DNA of 64,000 nt from Plantactinospora endophytica (GTDB lineage Bacteria; Actinomycetota; Actinomycetes; Mycobacteriales; Micromonosporaceae): NCBI RefSeq assembly GCF_016862915.1, contig NZ_BONW01000029.1, positions 19,906-83,905 of the forward strand, written 5' to 3'. The notes under the pieces were generated by a model, which saw only the letters and a program-made list of their open reading frames with translations, ran no database searches and was not told the DNA's origin. Each line of letters begins with the position of its first letter. Position 1 is the first letter of the stretch. Below, piece after piece: positions 50,989-61,797 of this stretch. The translations under genes and the position numbers were made by a program.

Positions 50989-53244
50989 CTCGCCGAGGAA
51001 GACGCGTCGGACCACCCGCTCGGCCGCCCGGCCGTCGTCCAAGGCGCAGAAGCGCTGCCGGAAGCCCGCCCTGGCCCGGCTCGCGGCCGGCCCCTCGGCG
51101 GCACCGGAGCGGAGCGACGCCAGCAGCTCGGCGAAGTCCGTCACCGCCACCCCCGGCGCCTCGGCCAGCACGTCCAGGTACACCCCGCGCTCCTGCCGGT
51201 ACTCGGCCCAGTCCGGGGCGTAGACCACGATCGGGCGGTCCAGGGTGGCGTAGTCGAACATCGCCGACGAATAGTCGGTGACCAGCACGTCGGCGGCGAG
51301 GTAGAGATCCTCCACCGAGGGATGGTCGGTCACGTCCAGCACCCGGTCCGACCCGTCCGAAGCCGAGGACGGAGCAGGGGCGTCGCCGGGCCGGGCCTCC
51401 GGGTCGAGGTAGTGGCCCCGGACCAGCAGCCGGCCGGCTGGACCGAGTACCTCGATCACCGCCTGCGGGTCGAACGGCGGCGAGTACCCCGGCCGGTGCT
51501 CCCGGTGCGTCGGCGCGTACAACAGCACCCGCTCGTCCGGGCCGATGCCGAGCCCGCGCCGGACGGCCTCGACCTCGGCGGGCCCGGCGTCCACCAGCCG
51601 GTCGTTGCGCGGGTAGCCGACCTCCAGGGTCCGGTACTCCGCCGGATAGGCCCGCTCCCACATCTGCGTGGAGAACGTGTTCGCGGTGACGCTGTAGTCC
51701 CAGCGGTCGATCCGGCGCAGCAGGCCGGGAAAGTCCAGCCCGGCCGCGCCGCGCGGATAGCGCTGCTGGTCCAGCCCCATCACCTTGACCGGGGTGCCGT
51801 GGTGGGTCTGCACGTGCACCGCGCCGGGCCGCTTCACCACGTAGTCGGGGAAGTTCACGTTGTTGACCAGCCACGACGCCCGGGCCAGCGCCCGGAAGTA
51901 CGACCGGCTGCCGGCCACCACGTACGGCACCCCGGGCGGCAGACTCGACACCAGGTCCCGGCGTACCACCCAGACGCCCCGGACCTCCGGGGCCAGTTCG
52001 GCGGCTTTGCGGTGCACCGCCGCCGGGTTGCAGGCGTAGCCCCGATACCAGTACGCGGCGTACAGGGCCAGGGTCGGATCCAGCGGGCGGCGCAACTGCG
52101 CCTGGTAGTACGCCCGGAGCAGCCCCTCCCGAGCCACCCCGGCGACCCGGGCCACCGGCGCCGGCAGCCGGGCCAGGTACGCCGGGCCGGGCAGCCGGGT
52201 TGCCGCCGACGCCGGACCGGGCAACGGCAGCGCACCCCGGGCCAACCGCCGGGCACCACCTCGGCGGGAGTGGTGCAGTGCCCGCAGCACCGCGTACGTC
52301 CGCCAGTGGCCGCCGGCCACCAGCCGGTGCTTCAGCCCGTCGATCCCACCCGGCAGCCGGTACCCGCCCGGCGGCAGCCAGCGCCGGTAGTCCGCCGCCA
52401 CCCGGGCGAAGAAGGTCCGGCGCAGTTCCGGAGAGAGCCGCCGCCCGTTGCCGAGCACGATCAGGTAGTGCCAGACCATCCGCTCGAAGATCAGCGGCCG
52501 GAGGTCGTCGTACTCCGGTCCCCAGCGGGCCATCAGCGCGAAGACCTGGTGCCAGTGCGGGAACACCTCGAAGTGCCGGTCGTCCCGGGTCCGGGTGATG
52601 GCGCCGGACCGCCGCTGCCGGTAGTTGACGCAGACCACGTCCAGCACGCTGATCCGGCAGGCGGCGAGCAGCACCGGATAGCTGAACGACACGTCCTCGT
52701 ACCAGCCGGGACCGAAGCGCAGGCCGGCGTCGAGCAGGAACTCACGGCGCACCACCTTGTTCCAGGCGGTGTGCAGTATCTCGAACACCTCCGGCCGGTC
52801 CCGGACCCCGAACACCTCGTCGCCGGTGTCCGGCATCGTCCGGTCCAGGCCGCTGGCCAGCACCCGGTCGTCCCAGTACGCCCGTACGTGGTCGACGACC
52901 AGCACCTCCGGCTCGACCCGGCGCAGCCGCTCGGCAACCGCCGCGAGGCAGCCGTCGACCAGCCAGTCGTCGCTGTCCAGGAACCAGACGTACTCGCCGG
53001 TGGCCAGGGCGAGGCCGGTGTTGCGGGCCTCGCCCAAGCCGACGTTCCGGTCCAGGGTCACCACCCGGATCCGGTCGTCCCGGTCGGCGTACTCGGCGAT
53101 GATCTCGCCGCAACTGTCCGGCGAACAGTCGTCGACCACCAGCACCTCGACGTCGGTCACCGGCTGGCCCAGGATCGAGTCGAGGCACTCCCGCAGGTAG
53201 CCCTGCACCCGGTAGACCGGTACGACGAAACTGATCAGCGCCAT
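50980..53244 (-). CDS. GT2 - CDP-glycerol glycerophosphotransferase fusion
   Basis: A 754-residue two-domain enzyme. Residues 1-230 are a family 2 glycosyltransferase (ISFVVPVYRVQGYLRECLDS, EVLVVDDCSPDSC, GLGEARNTGLALATGEYVWF, LDSDDW, SYPVLLAACRISVLDVVCVN). Residues about 375-740 are a TagF/TagB-like polymerase (VHVQTHHGTPVKVMGLDQQR, DYSVTANTFSTQMWERAYP, VGYPRNDRLVDAG, VLLYAPTHREH, DLYLAADVLVTDYSSAMFDY). It probably primes or extends a polyol-phosphate surface polymer. It lies 84 bp downstream of the DUF5941 gene in an operon with a TagGH-type exporter. ATG 53244 starts the fold. Confidence 0.93.
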   Translation of the reverse strand: MALISFVVPVYRVQGYLRECLDSILGQPVTDVEVLVVDDCSPDSCGEIIAEYADRDDRIRVVTLDRNVGLGEARNTGLALATGEYVWFLDSDDWLVDGCLAAVAERLRRVEPEVLVVDHVRAYWDDRVLASGLDRTMPDTGDEVFGVRDRPEVFEILHTAWNKVVRREFLLDAGLRFGPGWYEDVSFSYPVLLAACRISVLDVVCVNYRQRRSGAITRTRDDRHFEVFPHWHQVFALMARWGPEYDDLRPLIFERMVWHYLIVLGNGRRLSPELRRTFFARVAADYRRWLPPGGYRLPGGIDGLKHRLVAGGHWRTYAVLRALHHSRRGGARRLARGALPLPGPASAATRLPGPAYLARLPAPVARVAGVAREGLLRAYYQAQLRRPLDPTLALYAAYWYRGYACNPAAVHRKAAELAPEVRGVWVVRRDLVSSLPPGVPYVVAGSRSYFRALARASWLVNNVNFPDYVVKRPGAVHVQTHHGTPVKVMGLDQQRYPRGAAGLDFPGLLRRIDRWDYSVTANTFSTQMWERAYPAEYRTLEVGYPRNDRLVDAGPAEVEAVRRGLGIGPDERVLLYAPTHREHRPGYSPPFDPQAVIEVLGPAGRLLVRGHYLDPEARPGDAPAPSSASDGSDRVLDVTDHPSVEDLYLAADVLVTDYSSAMFDYATLDRPIVVYAPDWAEYRQERGVYLDVLAEAPGVAVTDFAELLASLRSGAAEGPAASRARAGFRQRFCALDDGRAAERVVRRVFLGEPD

Positions 53245-53328
53245 CGGCGCCGCGTCCCCGCTGGCAGCGTCATCCGTCCCTTCCCCGTCGCGCCGCCGAC
53301 GGGGTGTCCGGTCACCCCACCAGCGGCG

Positions 53329-55467
53329 TCATCCGTCCCGCTCCGGCCGCTCCGCCGTCCCGGCCGCCCGGTCCGGTCCGCCGGGGGTCGCGGCGTGGCC
53401 CTCCCGGACCCCGGCGCCGGCGAACGTCTCGCGGGCGGCGGGCCGGCCACCGGCCCCGACGGCGTCGTCGGCCGGCTGCCGGGGCGCCGGAATGTCCCTG
53501 GGTACCCAGCCACGGACCGCGTTCACAACGAAAATCGCCGATAGGTAGCCGGTGAGCACCAGCAGCGCCAGCCGGCCGATCCCCGGGCCGGCGAGGACGG
53601 CGACGGCGAGCAGGATCAGCCGGCCGTCCCAGCCCAGGCCGAGCGCGTGCCACAGGGGCGCGTTCTCCCGCTTCTCCAGCCGGGCGGTGAGGTCGTAGTG
53701 CCGCAGTGCCAGTACGAAGAGCAGTGCGAAGATCACCGCGCCGTCCGCGTCGACCAGCAGCCCGGCCCCGATCACCGTCAGGTATTCGGCGGCCCGCAGC
53801 GCGGCCGGCACCAGCCAGTCCAGCGCGCCGCCGTGCGGGGTCGCGGCCGGCAGCCCGGCGACGAGCACCACCAGCACCGCCAGCGGTACCAGCCAGCGGG
53901 CCGGGCCGGTGCCGATCCCGGCCAGCCCGGCACCGAGCAGGGCCACCCCGGCCACCGCCCCGAGCAGGGCGAGCGGGAGCGGGCCGGGCAGCCCGGCACC
54001 CCGGCCGAGGGCGGTGAGCCAGCGGACCACCGGCCCGTCGTCGCGGTGCAGCGAGGTGTCGACGCCGGTCAGCACCGCCACCCGCATCGACCGGGCCCGC
54101 AGGGTACGCAGCGCCAGCGTGTACAGCGCCGCCAACCCGCCCCAGACCAGTACGGCGACCAGGCTGACCAGCGGGTTGAAGATCGCCACGGTCAGCGCGA
54201 TCAGCGCCCAGCGCTCGCCGATCGGGAAGACCACGGTCCGCTTCGCCCAGTACGTGAACGAGCCGGTGTCGGCCTGTACCCGGTTCGACGCCTGGCTGAG
54301 CCGGTCGCCGAGTCCACCGGCAGCCGGCTGCCCGGCCGGCTTGGGGCGCTTGGCCGCCTCGTCGTGCAGGGCGCCGTACCAGGTGTCGGTCATGTGCCGG
54401 ACGGTTTGCAGGGTGATCGCCGCGATCGCCAGTGCCCAGCCGGGGCCGCCGGCCCGCTCGACCCCGATGCCGAGGCCGGCGTAGACCAGGTATTCCTTGG
54501 CCCGGTCGGCGATGGTGTCGAGCCAGCCGCCCCACGGGCTGAAGTGCCGGGTGTACCGGGCCAACTGCCCGTCGACACAGTCCAGCATGAAGCCGAGGTA
54601 GAGCAGGATCGCGCCGCCGACCAGGGCCGGCCGGCCGCCGACGGCGAAGAGCACCGCCGCCGCCAGCGCGAAGGCGACCGAGATCGCGGTGACCCCGGTC
54701 GGGGTGAGCCGGAGCCGGGCGCAGACCTTGGTCACCCACGGGGACCAGGTGCTGACGAAGTAGGTGGTGAAGAAGTCGTCCTTCTCCTTCACCGAGAGCC
54801 GCAACTCGGCCCGGTCGGAGTCGACCGCCGCCACCTCGGCCTCGGCGGCGGCCAGCGCGGCCGGGTCGGCGACCCGACGGGCGACGAGCAGGCGTACCCG
54901 GTGGGCGAAGATCGTGATGCCGGACCCGGTGGTCGGGCTGCCGGGCGCGGTGGTCGGGTCGGGGCTGGTCAGTGCGGCGAGCAGGCGGTCCAGCAGCGGG
55001 ATCGGGTCGGCGGGGCCACCGGCGGGCGTGTCGGCGGCGGCCCGGGCGGCGGTGACCAGGGCGGGCAGGTCGGCCACGCTGACGCGTACCGCTCCGCCGG
55101 AGGCGCCGGTCGGCGCGACGGTGAGCGTCCCGACGGGGCCGGCCGCGACCACCTGGTTGCGGTCCTCGACCACGCCGACCGGGCCGGCGCCCGGCTCGGG
55201 CAGCACCAGGGCGACCGTCCCGGGCATCGGGCTGGTGGCCAGGTGCCGGAGTACGGCGGTGTGCGCGACCAGGTCGCCGGAGCAGAGCAGTACCGGCTCC
55301 CGGGCGGTGCCGGCCAGCACGGCGACCTCCCCCGGGTCGTCGGTGAGTACGACGTCGCGGGCGCCGGTCGCGCGCAACTGCTCGCGGAGTACGGCGGCCA
55401 GCGGGACGCCGTCGGCGCGGGTCAGCGGCGCGCCCGGCCGGGTGGGGGTGAGCAGGATCGCCAGCAT
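53329..55467 (-). CDS. DUF5941/CDP-alcohol phosphatidyltransferase membrane protein
   Basis: A 712-residue protein. The first about 190 residues resemble a nucleotidyltransferase-like Rossmann part (LTRADGVPLAAVLREQLRAT, DVVLTDDPGEVAVL). A CDP-alcohol phosphotransferase core follows with the complete motif D-G-x2-A-R-x8-G-x3-D-x3-D at about 300-322 (DCVDGQLARYTRHFSPWGGW, LDTIADR). About ten further helices and a DUF5941-like end complete it. It should transfer a phospho-alcohol from a CDP-activated donor. Gene order suggests a role in a polyol-phosphate polymer or its linkage lipid. The start overlaps the ATPase stop (ATG 55467, or GTG 55470). Confidence 0.88.
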   Translation of the reverse strand: MLAILLTPTRPGAPLTRADGVPLAAVLREQLRATGARDVVLTDDPGEVAVLAGTAREPVLLCSGDLVAHTAVLRHLATSPMPGTVALVLPEPGAGPVGVVEDRNQVVAAGPVGTLTVAPTGASGGAVRVSVADLPALVTAARAAADTPAGGPADPIPLLDRLLAALTSPDPTTAPGSPTTGSGITIFAHRVRLLVARRVADPAALAAAEAEVAAVDSDRAELRLSVKEKDDFFTTYFVSTWSPWVTKVCARLRLTPTGVTAISVAFALAAAVLFAVGGRPALVGGAILLYLGFMLDCVDGQLARYTRHFSPWGGWLDTIADRAKEYLVYAGLGIGVERAGGPGWALAIAAITLQTVRHMTDTWYGALHDEAAKRPKPAGQPAAGGLGDRLSQASNRVQADTGSFTYWAKRTVVFPIGERWALIALTVAIFNPLVSLVAVLVWGGLAALYTLALRTLRARSMRVAVLTGVDTSLHRDDGPVVRWLTALGRGAGLPGPLPLALLGAVAGVALLGAGLAGIGTGPARWLVPLAVLVVLVAGLPAATPHGGALDWLVPAALRAAEYLTVIGAGLLVDADGAVIFALLFVLALRHYDLTARLEKRENAPLWHALGLGWDGRLILLAVAVLAGPGIGRLALLVLTGYLSAIFVVNAVRGWVPRDIPAPRQPADDAVGAGGRPAARETFAGAGVREGHAATPGGPDRAAGTAERPERDG

Positions 55468-56201
55468 CACGGCCTGACCACGTCGTGGTATGCGTCAAGT
55501 GCCTCGCGTATGGTGCCGTCCACCCGCAATCGTCCTCCGTCGAAGTAGAGTCCCCGGCTACAGAACCGGGTGAGATCGTTTTCGTTGTGCGAGACCAGCA
55601 TGACGGTACGTCCCTCGGCGATCAGCCGGTCGATGGTGTCGTAGCACTTCTTCCGGAAGTCGGCGTCGCCGACCGCCGTCACCTCGTCCATCAGCAGCAC
55701 CGGATGCTGGAGCTGGGCGATCACCGAGAAGCCCAGCCGCACCTTCATCCCGGACGAGTAGTGCCGGACCGGGGTGTCGATGGCCTTGGCGATCTGCTCG
55801 CCGGAGAACTCGATGATCTCGTCGAAGTGCCGGCGCAGGAAGCTCGCGCTGAGCCCGTGCAGCGAGCCGACCAGGTGGACGTTCTCCCGCCCGGTCAGGT
55901 CGTTGGAGAAGCCGGCCGAGAGTTCCAGCAGCGGTGCGACCGCCCCGCCCACCCGGATCCGGCCCTCGTCCGGGATCAGCACCCCGGCGATCAGCCGGAG
56001 CAGGGTGCTCTTGCCGGTGCCGTTGCGGCCGATGATCCCGACGGTGTCGCCGGGGGCGACCGAGAACGAGACGCCGCGCAGCGGCCAGAAGACCCCGGCG
56101 GCGGGCTGCCGGTTGCCCCGGTGGATGAACATCTCCCGCAGCCGCAGGTTGCGCCGCCGGTTGCGGACGAACCGGATGCCCAGGTTCTCCGCCTCGATCA
56201 T
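55467..56201 (-). CDS. Polysaccharide/teichoic-acid ABC exporter ATPase (TagH-like)
   Basis: A 244-residue ATPase of the Wzt/TagH group. It has an N-terminal extension (IEAENLGIRFVRNRRRNLRL, REMFIHRGN), Walker A GIIGRNGTGKSTLLRLIAGV, the group-specific LLELSAGFSNDLTGRENV, signature VRHYSSGMKVRLGFSVIAQL, Walker B VLLMDEVTAVGD and switch His VMLVSHNENDL. No C-terminal carbohydrate-binding domain is present, so export is probably not tied to a capped glycan end. It is 11 bp downstream of its permease and overlaps the DUF5941 start. ATG 56201 is used. Confidence 0.94.
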   Translation of the reverse strand: MIEAENLGIRFVRNRRRNLRLREMFIHRGNRQPAAGVFWPLRGVSFSVAPGDTVGIIGRNGTGKSTLLRLIAGVLIPDEGRIRVGGAVAPLLELSAGFSNDLTGRENVHLVGSLHGLSASFLRRHFDEIIEFSGEQIAKAIDTPVRHYSSGMKVRLGFSVIAQLQHPVLLMDEVTAVGDADFRKKCYDTIDRLIAEGRTVMLVSHNENDLTRFCSRGLYFDGGRLRVDGTIREALDAYHDVVRP

Positions 56202-56212
56202 CGCCCCGCCCA

Positions 56213-57040
56213 CTACAGCTCCTTGAGTACGGCGGGTTCGAGCCGGCGGAACACCCACCAGCCGGCGAGCAGCACGAGCAGGCTGCCGCCGACCGCCACG
56301 CCGAGCAGTCGGGCGTCGGGGAACTCGTCCGGGTACCAGACCGCGTGGTGGAGCTGGAAGATCCCGACCAGCGGGTTCAGCTCGTACACGATCTTGACCC
56401 AGTCCGGCAGCGAGGAGTCCCGGACCAGGGTCAGCGGGTAGATGATCGGGGTGGCGTAGAAGAGCACCCGGGTGACCAGCCGCATCAGCCGCTCGATGTC
56501 CCGCATCAGCACGTTGAGCGAGGAGAGCAGCAGGGCGATCCCGATCAGCAGGGTCGCCTGGATCAGGATCGCCAGCGGCAGCGCCAGCAGCGACACCCCG
56601 AACTCGATCTTGTCGAGTGAGGCGTAGACGATCGCCACGCCGACCAGGATCGGCAGCCCGGCGAGGTACTCGGCGAACCGGCCGGCCACCCGGCCGATCG
56701 GGAAGACCTCGCGGGGCAGGTTCATCGTGGTGATCAACCGGGCCTGCCCGGTGAGCGCGGCGGTCGCCTCGCCGATCGCCGAACTGGTCCACATCCAGGC
56801 GAAGATGCCGGTGATCAGGAAGAGCGGGTACGACTCGGCGGCGTCCCCGAGGTGCCGGTCGGTGGCCGACCGGTAGAGCACGCCGAAGACGAAGAAGTAG
56901 ATGACGCCCATGCCGAGCGGCTCGATCAGCGACCAGAGATAGCCCAGCACCGACTGCTGGTATTTCACCGCGAGGTCGCGCCGGACGAGCAGCCGGAGCG
57001 TGTTGCGGTGCGACCACACCGCCGCCACGCCAGACGTCAC
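56213..57040 (-). CDS. ABC-2 exporter permease (TagG-like)
   Basis: A 275-residue permease with six helices. Family marks: RRDLAVKYQQSVLGYLWSLI, EPLGMGVIYFFVFGVLYR, GIFAWMWTSSAIGEATAALT, LITTMNLPREVFPIGRV, SLNVLMRDIERLMRLVTRVL and FYATPIIYPLTLV. These match TagG/Wzm permeases that move lipid-linked surface polymers. First gene of a leftward operon of permease, ATPase, CDP-alcohol phosphotransferase and GT2-TagF fusion. GTG 57040 begins the protein. Confidence 0.94.
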   Translation of the reverse strand: MTSGVAAVWSHRNTLRLLVRRDLAVKYQQSVLGYLWSLIEPLGMGVIYFFVFGVLYRSATDRHLGDAAESYPLFLITGIFAWMWTSSAIGEATAALTGQARLITTMNLPREVFPIGRVAGRFAEYLAGLPILVGVAIVYASLDKIEFGVSLLALPLAILIQATLLIGIALLLSSLNVLMRDIERLMRLVTRVLFYATPIIYPLTLVRDSSLPDWVKIVYELNPLVGIFQLHHAVWYPDEFPDARLLGVAVGGSLLVLLAGWWVFRRLEPAVLKEL

Positions 57041-57323
57041 AGCCGCCTCCCGGGCTCGTACTGGTCCGACCGCTCGGGCCCGACATAGGGTATCAGTCGG
57101 GAAAATCGCCTCAAATAAGGATTGACCGGGCTACCAATCCTCGCCCCGGTATCGCGCCAACGCTACCCGACGGCCGTTCGCCCGCCACCTCCGCGACGCC
57201 CGCCGTACACCGACCGGTACGCGGACCGGGGCCACCCGCGTGGTGCGGATGGCCCCGTCGGCGCCGACCCGGCCCCGGTGCCGGAACATCCCCCGTGTCC
57301 GGGTCGGGCCAAGCGACTCGTTG

Positions 57324-59162
57324 TCAGGCCAGCGACTCCTTCTGGTGGAAGACGGACGTGCAGGGGTCCCAGATGTTGTCGCAGAGCAGCGGGCCGCTGC
57401 CGCCACTGCCCTCGTTGTTGTTGTCGTAGTACTGGTAGATCTCCGAGGGTCCGTAGCCGTACGGGTTGTCGAAGTTGCCCTCCCAGTCGACCCCGTACGC
57501 CCCGGGCATCCAGGAGTACTGCTGCGGCGGCCGGTAGGTCATCGAACCGCCGCCGACGCTGTTCTTCGGCAGCAGCGTGTAGCGGTTGCCGGTCAGGTCG
57601 CCGCCGTACTCGACCATCATCCAGTCGCCGTTGTCGTCCTGGTAGAAGTAGACGCTCCGGCCGCAGCACGGGGTGACCGGGGTGACCGGGTTGTTGCCGC
57701 CGGGAGTACTCGCGTCACCGGTGCCGGTGGTGGTCGGATCGCTGCTGCCGGTGATCGAACTCTCCGCGACCCACATGCCGAGCCAGAGTTCGAAGAGCGA
57801 GCTGTCCGGCGGCGGGTACGCGATCCCCGGCGGCACCGGCCCGCCGCCGCCACCGCCGGACCAGCGACGGCAGGCCCAGCGGCTGTAGTTGTTGTCGCAG
57901 GCGTCGTCCATCGTCTCGAAGAAGGCCGCGTGCATCTGGTCCGGTGTCGGGGCCGACCGGCCCGGCTGCGGCTTGGTGACCACCTGGTGGAAGGTCGGCG
58001 CCTTCGGCCACAGCCCCGGGCACTTCGCCTGGAGCCAGCTCGCCATGGCCTTGCCGAGGGCGACCGAGCCGGCCCGGTTCGGGTGGTGGCTCTCCTGGAA
58101 CGCGTGCAGCTTCTCGCCCCCGGCCAGCAGCCCGAAGTCGGCCAGCCACGGGTTGAAGTAGCTGTCCGGCTGCCCCGCCTCGTGCCCGGCGACGACGCTG
58201 GCGCCGCCCGACCCGGCGGTGTTCGGGTCGAAAATCTCGATCTTCGGCTGGTTCGGGTGGTTGGTGTTGTACTGGTTCACCGCCGCCCGGATCGTGTTGT
58301 TCAGCGCGACCGCGTACCCGTGCATGGCGTCCAGGGCCGGGCCGCCGAGGAACGGGGTCTGCGGGTTGCCGCTCGGCTTGACCCCGACCGGATAGAGGGT
58401 GACCACGATCATCGCGTCCGGAGCCGAGGCGTGGGTGGTGGCCAGCGAGCCGTAGACCTGCTGCTGCACCTGGGGCAGGTTGGCCGTCTCCCGGGCGATC
58501 GCACCGCGTACGTCCGCCGCCTGCCGGTTGGTCCAGGGCCTGATCAGGTTGCCGCTGAGCAGCGCCGTCGCGGCGGCCTTGATGTAGGAGGCGAGCGCCA
58601 CCTCCAGGATGTCGGCGTAGTGCGCGTCGTTGCCGCCGAAGCCGTAGATCACCACGTTTGAGTCCTGCCGGATGCCGTCGGCCTGCGGCTGGTTGCGCGG
58701 CCGGCCGGTGTCCGGGTCGACCTGTGGCAGCACGAGATGCTTGGTCTGCGCCCCGGACGAGGCGAGGAAGGCGAGCCGGTCCGGGCCCCACTCGGTGTCG
58801 ATCTGCCCGTCGATCACCGAGATCGAGGGCGCCAACTGCCGGTTGCTGGTCTCCAGGTAGAGCCAGGCCAACGCGCCGGGGGCGTACGGCGAGCGGTGCC
58901 GCCAGAACGTCGAGTAGCCCTCGCCGGGCTCGTAGGCACCGGTGCCCTCGCCGGAGGAGAAGCTGTCCCCGACGACGCTGGTGATCCGGGGCGTGGCGGC
59001 GGGCAGCACGGTGGAGCCGGCACCGCCGCAGCCGGGGACCGTCGGCGGGGCGGCCGAGACGGGCGGGGCGGCGCCCAGCACACCGAGACCACTGGCGACG
59101 AGTACCGCCACCAGCAGTCGGGAGGTCACGGCACGGTGCCGCGCCTCGGAGACGAGCAGCAT
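57324..59162 (-). CDS. Secreted SGNH/GDSL hydrolase
   Basis: A 612-residue exported hydrolase. Signal peptide about 1-37 (SRLLVAVLVASGLGVLGAAP). SGNH blocks: the catalytic Ser in VVGDSFSSGEGTGAYEPGEG, Gly/Asn block IYGFGGNDAHYADI, and the Asp/His pair in FQESHHPNRAGS. The domain spans about 50-390. From about 430 a Pro/Ser/Thr linker and an aromatic-rich C-terminal region follow (SVYFYQDDNGDWMMVEYGGD, YQYYDNNNEG), perhaps a wall or carbohydrate binder. It should cleave esters outside the cell. ATG 59162 is supported by AGGAGT 6 nt upstream. Divergent from a TetR gene, with two palindromes in the gap. Confidence 0.92.
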   Translation of the reverse strand: MLLVSEARHRAVTSRLLVAVLVASGLGVLGAAPPVSAAPPTVPGCGGAGSTVLPAATPRITSVVGDSFSSGEGTGAYEPGEGYSTFWRHRSPYAPGALAWLYLETSNRQLAPSISVIDGQIDTEWGPDRLAFLASSGAQTKHLVLPQVDPDTGRPRNQPQADGIRQDSNVVIYGFGGNDAHYADILEVALASYIKAAATALLSGNLIRPWTNRQAADVRGAIARETANLPQVQQQVYGSLATTHASAPDAMIVVTLYPVGVKPSGNPQTPFLGGPALDAMHGYAVALNNTIRAAVNQYNTNHPNQPKIEIFDPNTAGSGGASVVAGHEAGQPDSYFNPWLADFGLLAGGEKLHAFQESHHPNRAGSVALGKAMASWLQAKCPGLWPKAPTFHQVVTKPQPGRSAPTPDQMHAAFFETMDDACDNNYSRWACRRWSGGGGGGPVPPGIAYPPPDSSLFELWLGMWVAESSITGSSDPTTTGTGDASTPGGNNPVTPVTPCCGRSVYFYQDDNGDWMMVEYGGDLTGNRYTLLPKNSVGGGSMTYRPPQQYSWMPGAYGVDWEGNFDNPYGYGPSEIYQYYDNNNEGSGGSGPLLCDNIWDPCTSVFHQKESLA

Positions 59163-59202
59163 CGATCTACTCCTGTCTTCGCGGGGAAACGGGGGTTGTT
59201 TC

Positions 59203-59220
59203 ACTGGACGTACGGCCAGT
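59203..59220. promoter_or_regulatory. Candidate TetR operator (CGTACG-centred)
   Basis: An 18-bp near-palindrome ACTGGACGTACGGCCAGT with one mismatched pair, 41 bp upstream of the SGNH hydrolase ATG. Palindromes of this kind with a CGTACG core are common TetR sites, and a TetR gene lies on the other side of the gap. Confidence 0.55.
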
Positions 59221-59255
59221 CAATGGAAAAGAGTGTTCGGGTCCGGACGCGGTGG

Positions 59256-59271
59256 TGTCAATCGATTGACA
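59256..59271. promoter_or_regulatory. Perfect 16-bp palindrome TGTCAATCGATTGACA
   Basis: A perfect palindrome in the gap between the SGNH hydrolase and TetR genes. It differs from the nearby CGTACG-centred site, so either the TetR protein or a second regulator could use it. Confidence 0.55.
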
Positions 59272-59458
59272 TCAGCTCGTGCAACGGTCCGGAGACCTGC
59301 GGGTGGGTACCGGTGGGTTCCGCGCCGCGCCCTGCTCGACCATGGCCCGGATTTTCGGCGGGGCCGGTGGCCTCGACTCCGGACGCACCGGCCGGCCGGG
59401 CCGTCGGGCACGGGCTAGGGTGGTGGCTTCATCGCCGGCCCGAGGTGGGAGGGGTTCC

Positions 59459-60109
59459 GTGTCGCCGCGCTCAGAGCGGCTCAACCAGGAGCTTCGGGCG
59501 CGATCCCGGGAACGGATCCTGGCCGCGGCGCTGGAGGTCTTCGCCGAGCACGGGTACGAGAGCGCGACGATCTCCCAGGTCACCGAGCGGGCCCAGGTGT
59601 CCCGGGGACTGGTCTCGTACTACTTCCGGACCAAGGAGGAACTGCTCGCCGCGATCCTGGACCAGTGGCTGAGCAGCGTCTTCACCCTGCTCGACGGGCT
59701 CGATCCGGCGGCCGGCCCCGACCAGCGGCTGCGTACCGTCATCGACCGGGTGCTGACCACTGCCCGGGAACGCCTGGCCGAGCAGCGGTTGATGCTCTGC
59801 CTGATGGTCCAGCCCAGCACCCGCACGACGTACGCCCGGGTGGAGCGGAGCCGGGCCGCCGAGGCGACCGCCTTCGAGAACTCACTCCGGGAGATCTTCG
59901 CCGACCGGGGCGCCGCCGATCCGGCCGTCGAGGAGGTGCTCTGGCGCAGCATGATGGAGGGGGTGCTGTTCAAGCTCGCGGTCTACACCGACAGCTATCC
60001 GCTGGACGCCGTCCGTACCCGGCTCTACCAGCTCTACGGCCTCACCGAGACCGACCCGGCACCGACCGCCGCCGACCAGGCCGCGCCGATCCGGCTCCGC
60101 ATCCCGTAG
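59459..60109 (+). CDS. TetR-family transcriptional regulator
   Basis: A 216-residue regulator. HTH: LRARSRERILAAALEVFAEH, GYESATISQVTERAQVSRGL, VSYYFRTKEELLAAILDQWL. The ligand-binding helical domain follows (RLRTVIDRVLTTARERLAEQ, RLMLCLMVQPSTRTTYARVE, LWRSMMEGVLFKLAVYTDSY). It probably represses the divergent secreted hydrolase through one of the palindromes in the gap. GTG 59459 is chosen because GGAGGGG lies 4-5 nt upstream; longer in-frame starts add Gly/Arg-rich noise. Confidence 0.9.
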   Translation: MSPRSERLNQELRARSRERILAAALEVFAEHGYESATISQVTERAQVSRGLVSYYFRTKEELLAAILDQWLSSVFTLLDGLDPAAGPDQRLRTVIDRVLTTARERLAEQRLMLCLMVQPSTRTTYARVERSRAAEATAFENSLREIFADRGAADPAVEEVLWRSMMEGVLFKLAVYTDSYPLDAVRTRLYQLYGLTETDPAPTAADQAAPIRLRIP

Positions 60110-60145
60110 CGCCCCGGGCCGGCCGCGCCCGCCGGTGGGCCGGGC

Positions 60146-61516
<1,371 letters not shown>

Positions 61517-61797
61517 CGACATCCCTTCCACGCCGGCGTCGTTGCCGGATCGCCGCCCTGTGACCTGCTGGTTCTTCCCCAGCATCGCCCCTGACCTGCC
61601 GATGCGCGAGCCTACCCGGACCTCGGGCGAGCGATGTTCGCCCACCGACCCGCCCGGGTACACACCTACGGGTACGGCGTGTCCGAATCCGCCTCCGGAC
61701 CGAGGGCGGCGGGAACCCGCGTTCCTACCGTGGAATCAGCCGCCGTGGAAGCCGACGAGGTGACCGGCTTCCGGCGTCGAGTGAGGAGAAGACGACA

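Noticed and set aside
61517..61663. N-terminal extension of serine dehydratase or a leader riboswitch
   Set aside because: The frame is open to 61663, but the conserved protein starts at 61516 with a good ribosome site. I found no match to the conserved words of the glycine or other common riboswitches.
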